Source of the DNA: Sporolactobacillus sp. STSJ-5
GTDB lineage: Bacteria > Bacillota > Bacilli > Bacillales > Sporolactobacillaceae
NCBI RefSeq assembly: GCF_024385605.1
Contig: NZ_JANFOJ010000019.1
Span: 1-58,260 of the forward strand
Direction: 5' to 3'
Length of the DNA stretch: 58,260 bases
Every line of letters starts with the position of its first letter. Position 1 is the stretch's first letter. The position numbers and the translations under genes were made by a program. The notes under the pieces were generated by a model. The model made no database searches. It had not been told where the DNA came from and was given only the letters and a program-made list of their open reading frames with translations. Of this stretch, positions 9,701 to 16,803 are shown piece after piece.

Positions 9701-10004
9701 TGTATTCCTGCTCTCGCTCAAAGCGGGCAACACAGGACTGAATCTGACCGGCGCCGATACCGTGATTCTTTATGACTTGTGGTGGAACCCGGCGGTTGAG
9801 GATCAGGCAATCGGCAGAGCGCACCGTATCGGCCAGCGCAACGTCGTACAGGTTGTCCGTATGCTCACTCAAGGTACAATTGAAGAAAAAATACATGAAC
9901 TGCAACAAAAGAAAAAGGATCTCATTGAAACGGTGGTAGAATCCGGTGATCAATCCCTGTCACGGATGTCCGAACAAGAAATTAAAGAGATTCTGAGTAT
10001 CTGA
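6795..10004 (+). CDS. SNF2-family helicase/ATPase with SWIM zinc finger
   Basis: About 1069 aa, resembling large Bacillus SNF2-type proteins. A SWIM zinc finger lies near residues 63-82 (CDCPAAEQFSTPCKH, pattern CxC..CxH). A long middle region of bacterial SNF2-associated type follows. The ATPase core has DEMGLGKT (about 645), the DEAQ box in LILDEAQ, LSGTPIENS, and the helicase C motif DQAIGRAHRIGQ. It likely translocates on or remodels DNA or nucleoprotein, and the substrate is unknown. The frame opens at GTG 6780, but I prefer ATG 6795 (MIQLTEKIIKDYF) because family members begin in this way. The SD is weak for either. It is a single gene bounded by terminators and has higher GC than the island that follows. 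Confidence 0.9.
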   Translation: MIQLTEKIIKDYFSPTIYQRGYNYYLEGRVESLYYDSNTDSWEAEIEGTEQYVVDVCFEGRSLIYDCDCPAAEQFSTPCKHVAAVLLEIKEEQEEGMRVSGYHMIARLNKDLTGQLIDTFSRVQQKEYDRQHADRKQVMQTEWTIGLHSSWITLQMKTGTKRLYVVKNIRDFITAVLNQDSYTFTKKFSYSPSEHGYTPEDQAVIDMLGQQMSYRNYRMMQNAYTGSYSGADDRQFIIPPMLFPKLLDKLQSCSINFDNGLLGGNQITVHENERPFELRLDERSQGDYEVDLSDLDDAEYLDQYGYLLKNGELYHLSSDQQGLVGELFSIVSRSGITTLPIRKDQIESFLSHAAPGLKKISELKIADTVSERIAWHPLHAKLLVDREDDQLTVQLEYHYGHAVVKPFEQDEGAGADDQIFIRDAEKEQVIMDIIDSSSLKISGNQLYAEGEEAIYDFLYEDLPQLENVAEILLTSSVRTLLMPDQKTPFAKIDMDDSENWLDVHFQLDGIEEDEIQNILQSLVEKKRYYRLPNGTFVPLEDETFASVKQMLDELNISRKELQDNQLNVPIYRGGQIDSILGDQHASVGFGKGFRRFLNRLKNPELIEFDLPDSLHADLRDYQYYGYQWLKTLGNYGLGGILADEMGLGKTVQSVAFLLSEKETKSDVQPVLIVTPASLIYNWKNELTKFAPDLNAVVASGTVLERQALLQQEQKPDIWITSYQTLRQDIDTYENEKFSTLILDEAQTIKNFNTKTAQAVRKIKARNRFALSGTPIENSIDELWSIFQTLLPGFFPKLSEFKKMDQEKIARMIRPFLLRRVKKDVLSELPDKIETIQSSELTKDQKGLYLAYLEKIQKETKDSLEKEGFQKSRIKILAGLTRLRQICCHPALFVEDYHGESGKLEQLLEMISDYLENGRRILIFSQFTSMLAIIRTALEEKGLSFFYLDGQTPAKERVNMVEQFNRGENAVFLLSLKAGNTGLNLTGADTVILYDLWWNPAVEDQAIGRAHRIGQRNVVQVVRMLTQGTIEEKIHELQQKKKDLIETVVESGDQSLSRMSEQEIKEILSI

Positions 10005-10042
10005 GCAGGGTTAGAATACGTCTCAAAAATTTTGAAGGATGA

Positions 10043-10086
10043 TGCTTGAAAATCGTTGTTATATCAATGATTTTCAAGCATTTTTT
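10043..10086 (+). terminator. Rho-independent terminator of the SNF2 gene
   Basis: Arms tgcttgaaaatc and gattttcaagca around a 14-nt loop, followed by TTTTTT. It lies 38 bp after the SNF2 stop. Confidence 0.9.
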
Positions 10087-10214
10087 GATCCTGAAAATCA
10101 TTCAATACGCATGCATGTGAAGATGGACGAAGCAGCAGCGAGCAGAAAAAAACGATACAGTCCAAAAAAGATTGGTACAATAACTGACCACTTTAAAACC
10201 GAACATACATTCCA

Positions 10215-10223
10215 TGATATAAT
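10215..10223 (+). promoter_or_regulatory. Toxin promoter, copy 1 (extended -10)
   Basis: TGATATAAT is a perfect extended -10 (TGn + TATAAT). No good -35 is seen at standard spacing. It is conserved in the other two copies at 10707-10715 and 17413-17421 (TATGAT in the third). Confidence 0.7.
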
Positions 10224-10290
10224 TATAGACAGGCAATAGATGATGCATATGAGCGGATGCGGTGACACCCTCAGAAAGGGGGTGGCGCCA

Positions 10291-10368
10291 ATGACAGTAT
10301 TTCAAGCGATGACACTTATGATTAGTTTTGGAGTGCTTATTTTGATGCTGTCAGACAGAAAGAAATAA
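10291..10368 (+). CDS. Putative holin-like type I toxin, copy 1 (25 aa)
   Basis: The ORF encodes MTVFQAMTLMISFGVLILML plus the tail SDRKK: one hydrophobic helix with a basic end. This matches the small hydrophobic type I toxins annotated as putative holin-like toxins, related in style to TxpA/BsrG. The SD (aaaggggg, 8 nt upstream) lies in the 3' arm of a hairpin with acaccct upstream, so ribosome access is probably limited in the folded mRNA. The mRNA should end at the hairpin at 10466-10500. The antisense RNA starting near 10509 overlaps its 3' part. Function is inferred from family and arrangement. Translation is untested. Confidence 0.75.
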   Translation: MTVFQAMTLMISFGVLILMLSDRKK

Positions 10369-10509
10369 TCCGCCTCATATGCTCTTGCAGGAGCTGAGAC
10401 GGATCGTTGTGAAAATACGCTATGTTGATGAAGCACAGCATCCGCTCTACGCGGATATTGCCATACCGTCAGTGCTCGCAGCACTGACGGATTTATTTTG
10501 CCTTAATCT
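10355..10509 (-). ncRNA. Antisense RNA antitoxin, copy 1
   Basis: On the minus strand, TTGCAT (10545-10540) and TATAAT (10521-10516) form a strong promoter with 18 bp spacing. Transcription leftward from about 10509 would pass through the hairpin atccgtctca..tgaggcggat (10404-10368) into a U-rich stretch (ttatttcttt), where it should end near 10355. The RNA overlaps the 3' end and untranslated tail of the toxin mRNA, as in the TxpA/RatA and BsrG/SR4 systems. Boundaries are estimates. Confidence 0.7.
10466..10500 (+). terminator. Toxin mRNA terminator, copy 1
   Basis: ccgtcagtgct and agcactgacgg flank cgc, followed by atttatttt. Confidence 0.85.
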
Positions 10510-10783
10510 ACTATCATTATACACAGTTCGCCGGATTTAATGCAATGCACGTTTCTTCTCATCGCATCATGAAGCAAGTATATCAGTTGATCAGGACCTT
10601 GTTCAATTGGAGTAGAATGAAGCGGCAGCGAGCAGAATTAAACGGATACACTCCTAAAAAGATTGGCACAATAACTGACCGCTTGAAGAACCGAACGTAC
10701 ATTCTATGATATAATTACAAACAGGCAATAGATGATGCATATGAGCGGATGCGGTGACACCCTTGTGAAAGGGGGTGCAGCCA

Positions 10784-10861
10784 ATGACAGTATTTGAAGC
10801 GATAACACTTATGATTAGTTTTGGAGTGCTTATCTTGATGCTGTCAGACAGAAAAAAATAA
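10784..10861 (+). CDS. Putative holin-like type I toxin, copy 2 (25 aa)
   Basis: Encodes MTVFEAITLMISFGVLILML plus SDRKK, identical to copy 3 and differing from copy 1 at two positions (Q/E and M/I). The leader has cacccttgtgaaagggggtg, a hairpin that covers the SD. The extended -10 TGATATAAT is at 10707-10715. Its own antisense promoter is present downstream. Confidence 0.75.
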   Translation: MTVFEAITLMISFGVLILMLSDRKK

Positions 10862-11000
10862 TCCGCCTCATATGCTCTAGCCGGAGTTGAGACGGATTAT
10901 CCCGTTGTGGTTGTGAAATTTCAGCATCGCTCCGCTCTACGCGGATATTGCTATTCCGTCAGTGTTCGAAGCACTGGCGGATTTATTTTACCTTGATCTA
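10848..11000 (-). ncRNA. Antisense RNA antitoxin, copy 2
   Basis: Minus-strand promoter TTGCAT (11035-11030) and TATAAT (11011-11006), 18 bp apart. The RNA likely runs from about 11000 to the hairpin at 10898-10861 and its U-rich tail. Confidence 0.68.
10956..10990 (+). terminator. Toxin mRNA terminator, copy 2
   Basis: ccgtcagtgcttcg-type stem with gcactggcgg (one G:U change from copy 1), then atttatttta. Confidence 0.8.
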
Positions 11001-11062
11001 CTATTATTATACACAGTTTGGAGAATTTAATGCAATCATTCGTTTGTTAGTTTGGAGAGTGA

Positions 11063-11272
11063 TTAAAAGGCGCATCGCGCATTATTTAATAGATTTTCCA
11101 GTGCTGGCTTTAGGGTTGGAAAGGTGAATGTGAAACCTGCTTTGGTTAGCACCTGAGGGAGGACGTGCTGACCGTCAAGAATCATCGTGCTTTTTCGGTC
11201 AAGCGCGAGCTTTAGCACAACGGAAGGAACGGGAAGCCAATAGGGACGGTGAAGCACGGAAGATAACGGTGC
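11063..11272 (-). pseudogene. C-terminal relic of SDR39U1/TIGR01777-type epimerase
   Basis: On the minus strand the open frame reads VLHRPYWLPVPSVVLKLAL, then a stretch ending MILDGQHVLPQVLTKAGFTF, then FPTLKPALENLL before a stop. This is the characteristic C-terminus of TIGR01777 NAD-dependent epimerase/dehydratase proteins (HRPYWLPVPS, DGQ.VLP..L..AGF.F.FPTL..AL..LL). The upstream two thirds of the gene is missing. The homology runs to about 11272, where the sequence switches abruptly to a plus-strand DUF1232 coding fragment. It is a fragment left by a deletion or recombination event. Confidence 0.75.
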
Positions 11273-11666
11273 AAGAAACTACTTAGAGATTATTGATGAA
11301 GAAAAAGCAAATAAGATTTATTCAAAAGAAAAATTTTGGCAAAAACTAGGTAGACATGCTAAAAAAGCAGGACTTAATGTTGTATATTTTGCACTTGTCT
11401 TATTTTTCATGGCAAAAAGTCCAAATGTTCCTGCTAAAGACAAGGCAATGATTATCGCCGGTCTAGCCTATTTTATACTTCCGATTGATGTAGTTCCTGA
11501 TTTTATCCCGGTTGCAGGTTATTCGGATGATTTAGCTGTTTTGATTTTCATCATTGGTAAAGTTGCCTATTCAATAGATGAAGACTCAAAAAACAAAGCA
11601 AAAGAAGCGCTGAAGAAATGGTTTGGCGAGGATGTGGATGTCTCAAAATTAGATGCGCTATTATAA
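11272..11666 (+). pseudogene. 5'-truncated DUF1232 gene copy
   Basis: From about 11272 the frame is continuous and closely matches the complete copy at 16804-17214: YLEIIDEEKANKIYSKEKFW, then KKAGLNVVYFALVLFFMAKS, then the DUF1232 core PIDVVPDFIPVAGYSDDLAV. The start codon is lost. The aligned position has ACG (11256) with a TGA just upstream in frame, and the fusion to the epimerase relic falls there. The first in-frame ATG is 11409, which would give an 85-aa protein still holding most of the DUF1232 motif. Residual expression is possible but no SD is visible before 11409. Confidence 0.7.
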
Positions 11667-11680
11667 TCGTATCTTTGAAT

Positions 11681-11900
11681 GTGACGGATCTATTTGCGGA
11701 AATTCCGGAATACTCGGAGTTATTAATGAAAGAAAAAGTCAGAACTATTTAGGACAAGCTGGACTATCTAGCGTTAGATCGGAGAAATGTATCCGATTTG
11801 AAGCAGGCGAATAAGGTTCTGCATGACATGACTAATATAGATCCTTCAGATGTTGAAGTGTATTATATCGCCCAAATAGTTAATACACGAAGAGAAAAAA
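11681..11900 (+). pseudogene. Decayed ORF of unknown family
   Basis: One frame reads DLFAEIPEYSELLMKEKVRT, a TAG stop at about 11750, then KLDYLALDRRNVSDLKQANK and further plausible residues to about 11900. The composition looks like a once-coding sequence with one in-frame stop. No family was recognised. The gacggatctatttgc block at its start also follows the complete DUF1232 copy near 17231. Confidence 0.35.
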
Positions 11901-11913
11901 CGATGCACAAAAT

Positions 11914-11950
11914 ACATGATACACATCTAAGTGTTTCATGTGTTTTTTTT
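11914..11950 (+). terminator. Rho-independent terminator
   Basis: acatgatacac and gtgtttcatgt pair with one mismatch around atctaa, followed by a run of eight T. Confidence 0.75.
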
Positions 11951-12206
11951 ATTAGTGGAAAAATCCTGTTATTTCAGCTCTTTTATACGATACACAAAAA
12001 TTGGCATGTAGTTTGCTTGCCTTGTAATGTAGTGTAGGTATTCTCTGAGGAGTTTCAGTCTTTTCGAGGTTTGAAACCCAAATCATCAAAACGCTGCTGT
12101 GCACTCGGAAAATGCGAACGCTCGATACACACAAGGATTACTTATTCGGCAAAAGTGAAGGGGGATATGGGGTGTTTGGTCACACAAGAAATGATGGTGA
12201 ATGATC

Positions 12207-12383
12207 ATGGCGATGGATGTTCGTTTATTACGTATTGACAGTCGTTTGTTACATGGGCAAGTGAGTACGAATTGGGCAAAAGCCATCCCGTGCATCTCCT
12301 TAAACATGAAAGTAGGTGAGAAGGTTTCAGCACAGCAAATCGATCCAGCATGTCGAGTTTATGATGATTTGATTTTTGACTAG
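12207..12383 (+). pseudogene. Truncated PTS mannose/sorbose-family IIB gene
   Basis: The ORF begins MAMDVRLLRIDSRLLHGQVS and continues TNWAKAI, the N-terminal signature of mannose/fructose/sorbose-family EIIB, including the phosphorylated His of the LxHGQV motif. It then diverges and stops after about 58 residues, whereas EIIB is about 160. There is an internal deletion or frameshift. It suggests that a sugar PTS operon once lay next to the GH15 gene. Confidence 0.7.
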
Positions 12384-12472
12384 GAAAAGATTGATATGAA
12401 AGTGCCGCCAAGACAAAACGATTATGATATTCTACTTCTTTTAAATATTAGTTGGGAAAAGGGGGAATTCAA

Positions 12473-14716
12473 TTGCAGTCTAAAAAGCGATCGGTAAAAC
12501 GTATCTTTGCTATTCTAATGACGGTGATTCTTTCAATGTCTCTTTGGGCCTTTCAAGTACCAATAGCTCATGCAAGTGGTGTGAAGAGTGATTCTAATTA
12601 TAAAGGGCATAATTCTTGGAACCAGCTGACAACCTCCAACGGTCTGGCAGCTGCTATTTACTCGGTTGGTCAGGGAAAAATGACTCGTTATCAGCGGCAT
12701 ATTTACAGCCATGTAGATGAAAACAGTACGACACCGAATTTCATGTGGGATTCTTATTTCGGTTATGGGGTGAACGGAGGCAAAGCCACTTGGTTGAACA
12801 GTGTGCCTGTTGATACGGCCAAATATGTAAACGGTACCAATATTGTTAAATCGACGCAACATAATGACGGTCTGAAATTTGACAGTTATTACTTCACTCC
12901 TTTTTCCGGAAAAAATCAATATCAGTCTTCTCTATTAGTGATGTTGGTGCGCGTGACCAATAATTCGAAAACGGATAAAAATGTTTCTGTCTTCTCTAAC
13001 CAAAATATGCATCTGGGGACAGACTATGGAACGGCAAACGAACAAACCACACACAATCAAAAAGGCAATTACATTAAAGAATTTAATAGTAAGAATGGTA
13101 GTCTTGCGATCTATAAAAACCTGAATCTGGCGGGGGAACATTACGAAACCGGTTTAAGCGGATCGGAGAGCAATCCCTGGGCTGATGCCACAAATAACGG
13201 CAAACTGAATGATCAGATTGTCAGCCAGGGAAACGATATCACCACAGGATTTGAAAACCGGACGAATCAGCTGAGCGTTGGAAAGTCGAAATGGTACGGT
13301 GTGATTATCGGGTTGAATGAAGATGGTAATGAAAGTCATTTAAGCAGTGATGTTCTTGCTAATGCACAGATTGCTTTAAGCAGTACCCCTGAGGCTTTGC
13401 TGAAGCAGGAAGAAGACTGGTGGACCAAGTGGCACAGAACCGAGAAAATGCCGGCGGGTCTTTCAGCACAGGAACAACAGGTATACCGGCAGTCTACGGC
13501 AGTTTTGAAGATGTCTCAAAGTCGCGAGACAGGAGCATCTAATGGACAGGTATTAGCAAGCTTGATACCAGGGGAATGGAGTATTGCCTGGGCCCGCGAC
13601 GGAAATTACTCGATCCAGGCACTAATCGCGTCCGGACATTATCAGGAGGCCCGTGCAGCACTTCAGTTCTTCTTTGATGCGCAGATGAAGAAGACAGAGG
13701 ATGCTTCGGGAGAGAATTATTATCAAAAAAATTTCATAGAAAGTACAGATAAGGGCGCCCCAACTTATGGACTTGGTGTCAAACTAAGTAATAATTATCT
13801 GATTTCTGTATGCCGCTATTTTGGCAACGGCACGGAAGAATCAGACTGGAACAATAACGGGCCGAATATTGAATTTGACGGCTGGGGCTTGTTCTTATGG
13901 AGTGTTGATCAATATGTCCGTGCAACGGGTGATACACAATTCCTGAAAAGCAATCATCTCTCGAACTGGAACAAACTGACGAAGCAGGACGCAGACTTGC
14001 TGATTGAATTAATTCAACCGGAAAATGGTCTGATTCAGCCGGACTCCTCAATCTGGGAGGAACACTGGACCCCGTTCAACGTCTTAAAAACAGCACCATC
14101 GCGTCAACAATTCGCTTATACGAATATTACAGCATACCAAGGGTTGAAGTCAGCAGCCAACCTGGCAAAATTAATGGGCAAGGATCAGCTTGAAAAGAAA
14201 TACAGTAAAGCGGCTTCTTCTATTAAAGATGCTGTCAAGAAACAGCTTGTTGTCCCTGAGAACGGGTACCGTACAATCGCATCGTCACTTGAGAGAAAAG
14301 GCGATTCAGTATATCAAAATGACGCGTCAACGGTTGAAGCGATCAACTTCGGCATGGTCAACCCGAAATCAAATCTGGCATCAGGCATGATCAAAGCGTA
14401 CAACCAGAACCTGCGTATTCTAACGGGGAGCACTCCTGGGTATAAGCGGGATCAAGATGGTGACCTCTATGATTCCAGAGAATGGGGATTTATTGATTTA
14501 AGAATTGCAGGTGCCTTATCGAAAATGGGCAGAAATAGTGAGGCAAAGACACTCCTTAACTGGATGACCAGCCAAGCAACAAACAATTATAATCTGATTC
14601 CGGAATTGCTAGACTACAACACGCAGGATTATGCCGGATCCGTTCCGATGGGCGGATTCGGATCAGGTTCCTATATCCTGGGAATCAATGATTATTACCA
14701 TCAACAGAAGAAGTAG
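12473..14716 (+). CDS. Secreted GH15 family glucoamylase-like hydrolase
   Basis: About 747 aa. A Sec signal peptide is clear: KKRSVKR, a hydrophobic core, and a predicted cut after AHA. An N-terminal beta-sandwich-like domain is followed by an (alpha/alpha)6 catalytic domain. Signatures are GEWSIAWARDGNYSIQALIA, GWGLFLWSVDQYV, the catalytic-acid region SSIWEEHW (near residue 528) and a C-terminal IPELLDY that likely carries the catalytic base. GH15 enzymes release glucose from alpha-glucans. Whether this one prefers starch, dextran or isomaltodextrin is not resolved. The frame opens at TTG 12452, but TTG 12473 is preferred because aaaaggggga sits six bases upstream. The gene is complete though its surroundings are broken. 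Confidence 0.88.
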   Translation: MQSKKRSVKRIFAILMTVILSMSLWAFQVPIAHASGVKSDSNYKGHNSWNQLTTSNGLAAAIYSVGQGKMTRYQRHIYSHVDENSTTPNFMWDSYFGYGVNGGKATWLNSVPVDTAKYVNGTNIVKSTQHNDGLKFDSYYFTPFSGKNQYQSSLLVMLVRVTNNSKTDKNVSVFSNQNMHLGTDYGTANEQTTHNQKGNYIKEFNSKNGSLAIYKNLNLAGEHYETGLSGSESNPWADATNNGKLNDQIVSQGNDITTGFENRTNQLSVGKSKWYGVIIGLNEDGNESHLSSDVLANAQIALSSTPEALLKQEEDWWTKWHRTEKMPAGLSAQEQQVYRQSTAVLKMSQSRETGASNGQVLASLIPGEWSIAWARDGNYSIQALIASGHYQEARAALQFFFDAQMKKTEDASGENYYQKNFIESTDKGAPTYGLGVKLSNNYLISVCRYFGNGTEESDWNNNGPNIEFDGWGLFLWSVDQYVRATGDTQFLKSNHLSNWNKLTKQDADLLIELIQPENGLIQPDSSIWEEHWTPFNVLKTAPSRQQFAYTNITAYQGLKSAANLAKLMGKDQLEKKYSKAASSIKDAVKKQLVVPENGYRTIASSLERKGDSVYQNDASTVEAINFGMVNPKSNLASGMIKAYNQNLRILTGSTPGYKRDQDGDLYDSREWGFIDLRIAGALSKMGRNSEAKTLLNWMTSQATNNYNLIPELLDYNTQDYAGSVPMGGFGSGSYILGINDYYHQQKK

Positions 14717-14886
14717 AGTACTAGCGTTGATGAAGTTTGCGCCCAACTTATTAAGAATGTGAAAGATAAGGCGGCATCTGTAACTCCGTGACCTTGGGCA
14801 ACAAATGAAAAGATCGATGAATGGCTTTCATGGTTGTCCAGTAGTTCAGACAACAACAAAATGTTATCAAACAATCTTGAGTGTAG

Positions 14887-14921
14887 TCCACATCTTTAAC
14901 CAGGTGTGGACTATTTGTCGC
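14887..14921 (+). terminator. Weak hairpin downstream of GH15
   Basis: agtccacatc and gtgtggact pair around tttaaccag. The tail is only atttgtcg, so termination is doubtful. The hairpin may instead come from the decayed transposon. Confidence 0.3.
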
Positions 14922-15124
14922 TTACGTCTTATAACAGAGGGTTTTACAGCCGCGACAACATCAATGCTCTATCAGGATCTTGCAGTAAAGATATCGTTGA
15001 AAAAGCATCAGGCAACCTAAAGGACCGACTAAACTCCCGAAGAATGCAGGTTTCCACTGAATTAGCGTTGAATGGAAAGCTTTTCGTTGAGTTTATTGCA
15101 CTTATTAACTTATCCTCTGTTTAG
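14906..15124 (+). pseudogene. Transposase C-terminal relic (IS4/IS1634-like)
   Basis: The frame reads YSRDNINALSGSCSKDIVEK, then ASGNLKDRLNSRRMQVSTEL, then NGKLFVEFIALINLS. The pattern '..VEKAFGNLKNRL..RR..VS....L.GKLFV.FIALI.LS' is the C-terminal part of IS4-superfamily (IS1634-type) transposases, including the region of the last acidic residue. No full gene and no clear terminal inverted repeats were found. It is an old insertion remnant. Confidence 0.65.
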
Positions 15125-15227
15125 TTAGGAATATGGTTAATTGAGGAGTATAAAAACCTTTTAACTGAATACAATGATTAACGAAATTGACAAATCGTTA
15201 ATCGAGCTTAAAATGGAGGTAAAGGAG

Positions 15228-15995
15228 ATGATACAATTGCCATCAGCTATTTTGGATAAAACGAAAGAAGAAATTGAGCGCGGAGTTCATGGTCAAGATG
15301 CTGATACTGTGTATGAAGCCTTGGAAGGGGTATTTTCTACTTTAATACTTAAATTTCAACGCATATATAGCAAACGAATTTTAAGTATCATTGTAGATAC
15401 CCAAGAAATGATTGATACATTTAAAACTTATCGTCTACCTCTACAAGCACAAAAACTGGAGATGCTGGTTGAATGGAGGAATCATTTTGCTGCATCCAAT
15501 TCCAATAGCTCTGATGTCGAATTTGGCAAACTTAAAATTGACCTGGAATTTTTGTTTCTGGAATTCGGTGGTAAACAAATAAGTTTTGAATACAAAGAAG
15601 CTTATCTCTTAACACCAAAAGAAGCAGAAAAAGAATTAAACATATCTAATGTAACGTTTAGTAAATATGTTGGGAACGGTCTGGAGATAGCAGATACAAC
15701 ACATCACAAAAAAGTTCCAAAATTTGTTGTTGAGCTTTGGAATGATCCTAGTTATTGTTTTAAGATGCAAATGATCTATCAAAAAAAGAAATCAATAATT
15801 CAGGCTCCGGAAGAACGATTAACAGAACTAGATGAAGAAATAGTTGCCTTGCAAAGGAAGTATCACTGCGAGCATTATTTGGATGCTTTTAAGGACTACG
15901 ATGGCGATGAGATGGACGATCCAACTGATTATTGGAACTGGCAGGACCTGGAGGAAGAGCGATCACAAATACTAAGGAATATTAAAGAAAAATAA
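15228..15995 (+). CDS. HTH-containing protein of unknown function, partner of TumE-like gene
   Basis: About 255 aa, soluble and acidic. Residues about 130-165 (LTPKEAEKELNISNVTFSKYV) look like a helix-turn-helix of the excisionase/MerR type, so DNA binding is plausible. The C-terminus is charged and Trp-rich (DYWNWQDLEEERSQI). The frame opens at ATG 15174, but ATG 15228 is preferred because ggaggt lies seven bases upstream. The stop is followed one base later by the ATG of the next gene, so the two are translationally coupled. By analogy with toxin-antitoxin pairs it could be the antitoxin/regulator, but it is longer than usual antitoxins and I do not recognise its family. Confidence 0.75.
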   Translation: MIQLPSAILDKTKEEIERGVHGQDADTVYEALEGVFSTLILKFQRIYSKRILSIIVDTQEMIDTFKTYRLPLQAQKLEMLVEWRNHFAASNSNSSDVEFGKLKIDLEFLFLEFGGKQISFEYKEAYLLTPKEAEKELNISNVTFSKYVGNGLEIADTTHHKKVPKFVVELWNDPSYCFKMQMIYQKKKSIIQAPEERLTELDEEIVALQRKYHCEHYLDAFKDYDGDEMDDPTDYWNWQDLEEERSQILRNIKEK

Positions 15996-15996
15996 C

Positions 15997-16503
15997 ATGG
16001 ATATTCCTAACATAAATCAGTCATTGTTAAGTCCGGCAAACATCTATGACATACTCAAAAAATACAGTGATCTATTTCAAGAATATCCGATGTACCCACA
16101 ATGCCATACACAAGTGGTTAAGTATAAAACAAGCGGACTTGAAGGATGGCTTCCGTTAAAAGAGCATAGTACTTATGGAATAACTAGAATTCATTTTGTA
16201 GAAAAATATGATCATGCTGGGTATGTAAGAAGATATAATTACGAGTGTAAATGCTTTTATCCAATACAAGGTATTCAACAAAGCCACATCATTAGTTGGG
16301 GAAACGACCCGCATAATGCTCCTAATACCGATCCTTCTTTAATAACAAAAACCGAACCACACCATTGCCATTACTGTAAAGATAACAGACGACTTAGAAG
16401 AGAGAATTGTACTGTTCGATCTTTAGAAAGAGCATTTACATTTGTTGCCTACTACATTAGAAATGATATTTCATACGATCATGACAATCCTTTCTTGAGA
16501 TAA
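15997..16503 (+). CDS. TumE/DUF6516-like protein (putative toxin)
   Basis: 168 aa. The C-terminal half carries a tract like the DUF6516/TumE family: a beta-rich YNYECKCF segment, the NDPHNAP motif, then EPHHCHYC and a charged helix followed by ERAFTFVAYYI. In the family the pattern is a DNAPHH-like motif followed by PHHKH and a final acidic/hydrophobic helix, and TumE proteins have been described as toxins of TumA/TumE modules. The CHYC and CKCF cysteines are unusual and might bind metal. It starts one base after the stop of the HTH gene and ends just before a strong terminator. Assignment is from motif memory, so moderate confidence. Confidence 0.6.
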   Translation: MDIPNINQSLLSPANIYDILKKYSDLFQEYPMYPQCHTQVVKYKTSGLEGWLPLKEHSTYGITRIHFVEKYDHAGYVRRYNYECKCFYPIQGIQQSHIISWGNDPHNAPNTDPSLITKTEPHHCHYCKDNRRLRRENCTVRSLERAFTFVAYYIRNDISYDHDNPFLR

Positions 16504-16530
16504 AAGGATGGAAATAAAAGAAAAAAGAAT

Positions 16531-16575
16531 AAAAGGCAACAGTGATTCAGATCGGGAATTGCTGTTGCCTTTTCA
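16531..16575 (+). terminator. Rho-independent terminator
   Basis: aaaaggcaacag and ctgttgccttttc flank a 19-nt loop. It ends the HTH/TumE-like operon. Confidence 0.88.
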
Positions 16576-16607
16576 TTATGTCTATTGGTGTTTTTGCAAA
16601 TAATTCA

Positions 16608-16642
16608 ATTTATTGAAGGAATTTTACCATTTATTGTCGAAA
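16608..16642 (+). repeat. 31-bp leader repeat (with 18672-18702)
   Basis: The stretch from ttattgaagga to ttattgtcgaa is nearly identical to 18672-18702, just upstream of the C-x-C-G protein gene. One base differs. Here it lies upstream of the HNH relic. Confidence 0.7.
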
Positions 16643-16706
16643 TTTGGTTCTAAAGATACATAACAATTCAGCTTATTTCCGAACACTTATTGAGGCGTTG
16701 ATACCA

Positions 16707-16778
16707 ATGAAAATGTACGTTGGAATTACGGACTTTGATTGGTTTAAGACATTAAAAAAGGCAAACTGTGATAACTGA
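16707..16778 (+). pseudogene. 5' relic of the HNH endonuclease gene
   Basis: Reads MKMYVGITDFDWFKTLKKAN, then CDN and a stop. It matches the first 22 codons and the leader (gataccaatgaaaatgtacg) of the intact gene at 22316, with a few substitutions. After gataac the sequence passes directly into the DUF1232 leader. It is a partial duplication or deletion remnant. Confidence 0.8.
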
Positions 16779-16803
16779 ATTTAATAACTTGGAGGGCAAG
16801 ACT

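Larger units (their letters stand above)
10128..10546 (+). repeat. Type I TA repeat unit, copy 1
   Basis: One of three highly similar segments of roughly 400 bp (10128-10546, 10624-11036, 17352-17744). Each carries a toxin promoter, a leader hairpin, a 25-aa ORF, a bidirectional hairpin, a strong terminator and a minus-strand antisense promoter. Similarity starts near the shared 'aaaagattgg.acaataactgacc' block, which is written here with one variable base. Confidence 0.85.
10624..11036 (+). repeat. Type I TA repeat unit, copy 2
   Basis: Direct repeat of the 10128-10546 segment, separated from it by under 80 bp. Substitutions are scattered and the coding and promoter parts are the best conserved. 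Confidence 0.85.

Noticed and set aside
10039-10239. 66-aa plus-strand ORF after the SNF2 gene
   Set aside because: It runs over the SNF2 terminator hairpin and the start of TA repeat copy 1. The corresponding frame is not kept in copies 2 and 3.
10302-10484. Minus-strand ORF across the TA unit copy 1
   Set aside because: It coincides with the antisense RNA and its hairpins. A similar ORF in copy 3 is also explained by the RNA structure.
10590-10616. Possible further catalase-tail trace between TA copies 1 and 2
   Set aside because: The minus strand reads PIEQGPDQL, a little like the catalase end PIEHSPGL, but it is too short to be sure.
14717-14880. Open stretch after GH15 in the same frame
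   Set aside because: It has stops and no recognised homology, so it is probably decayed sequence.
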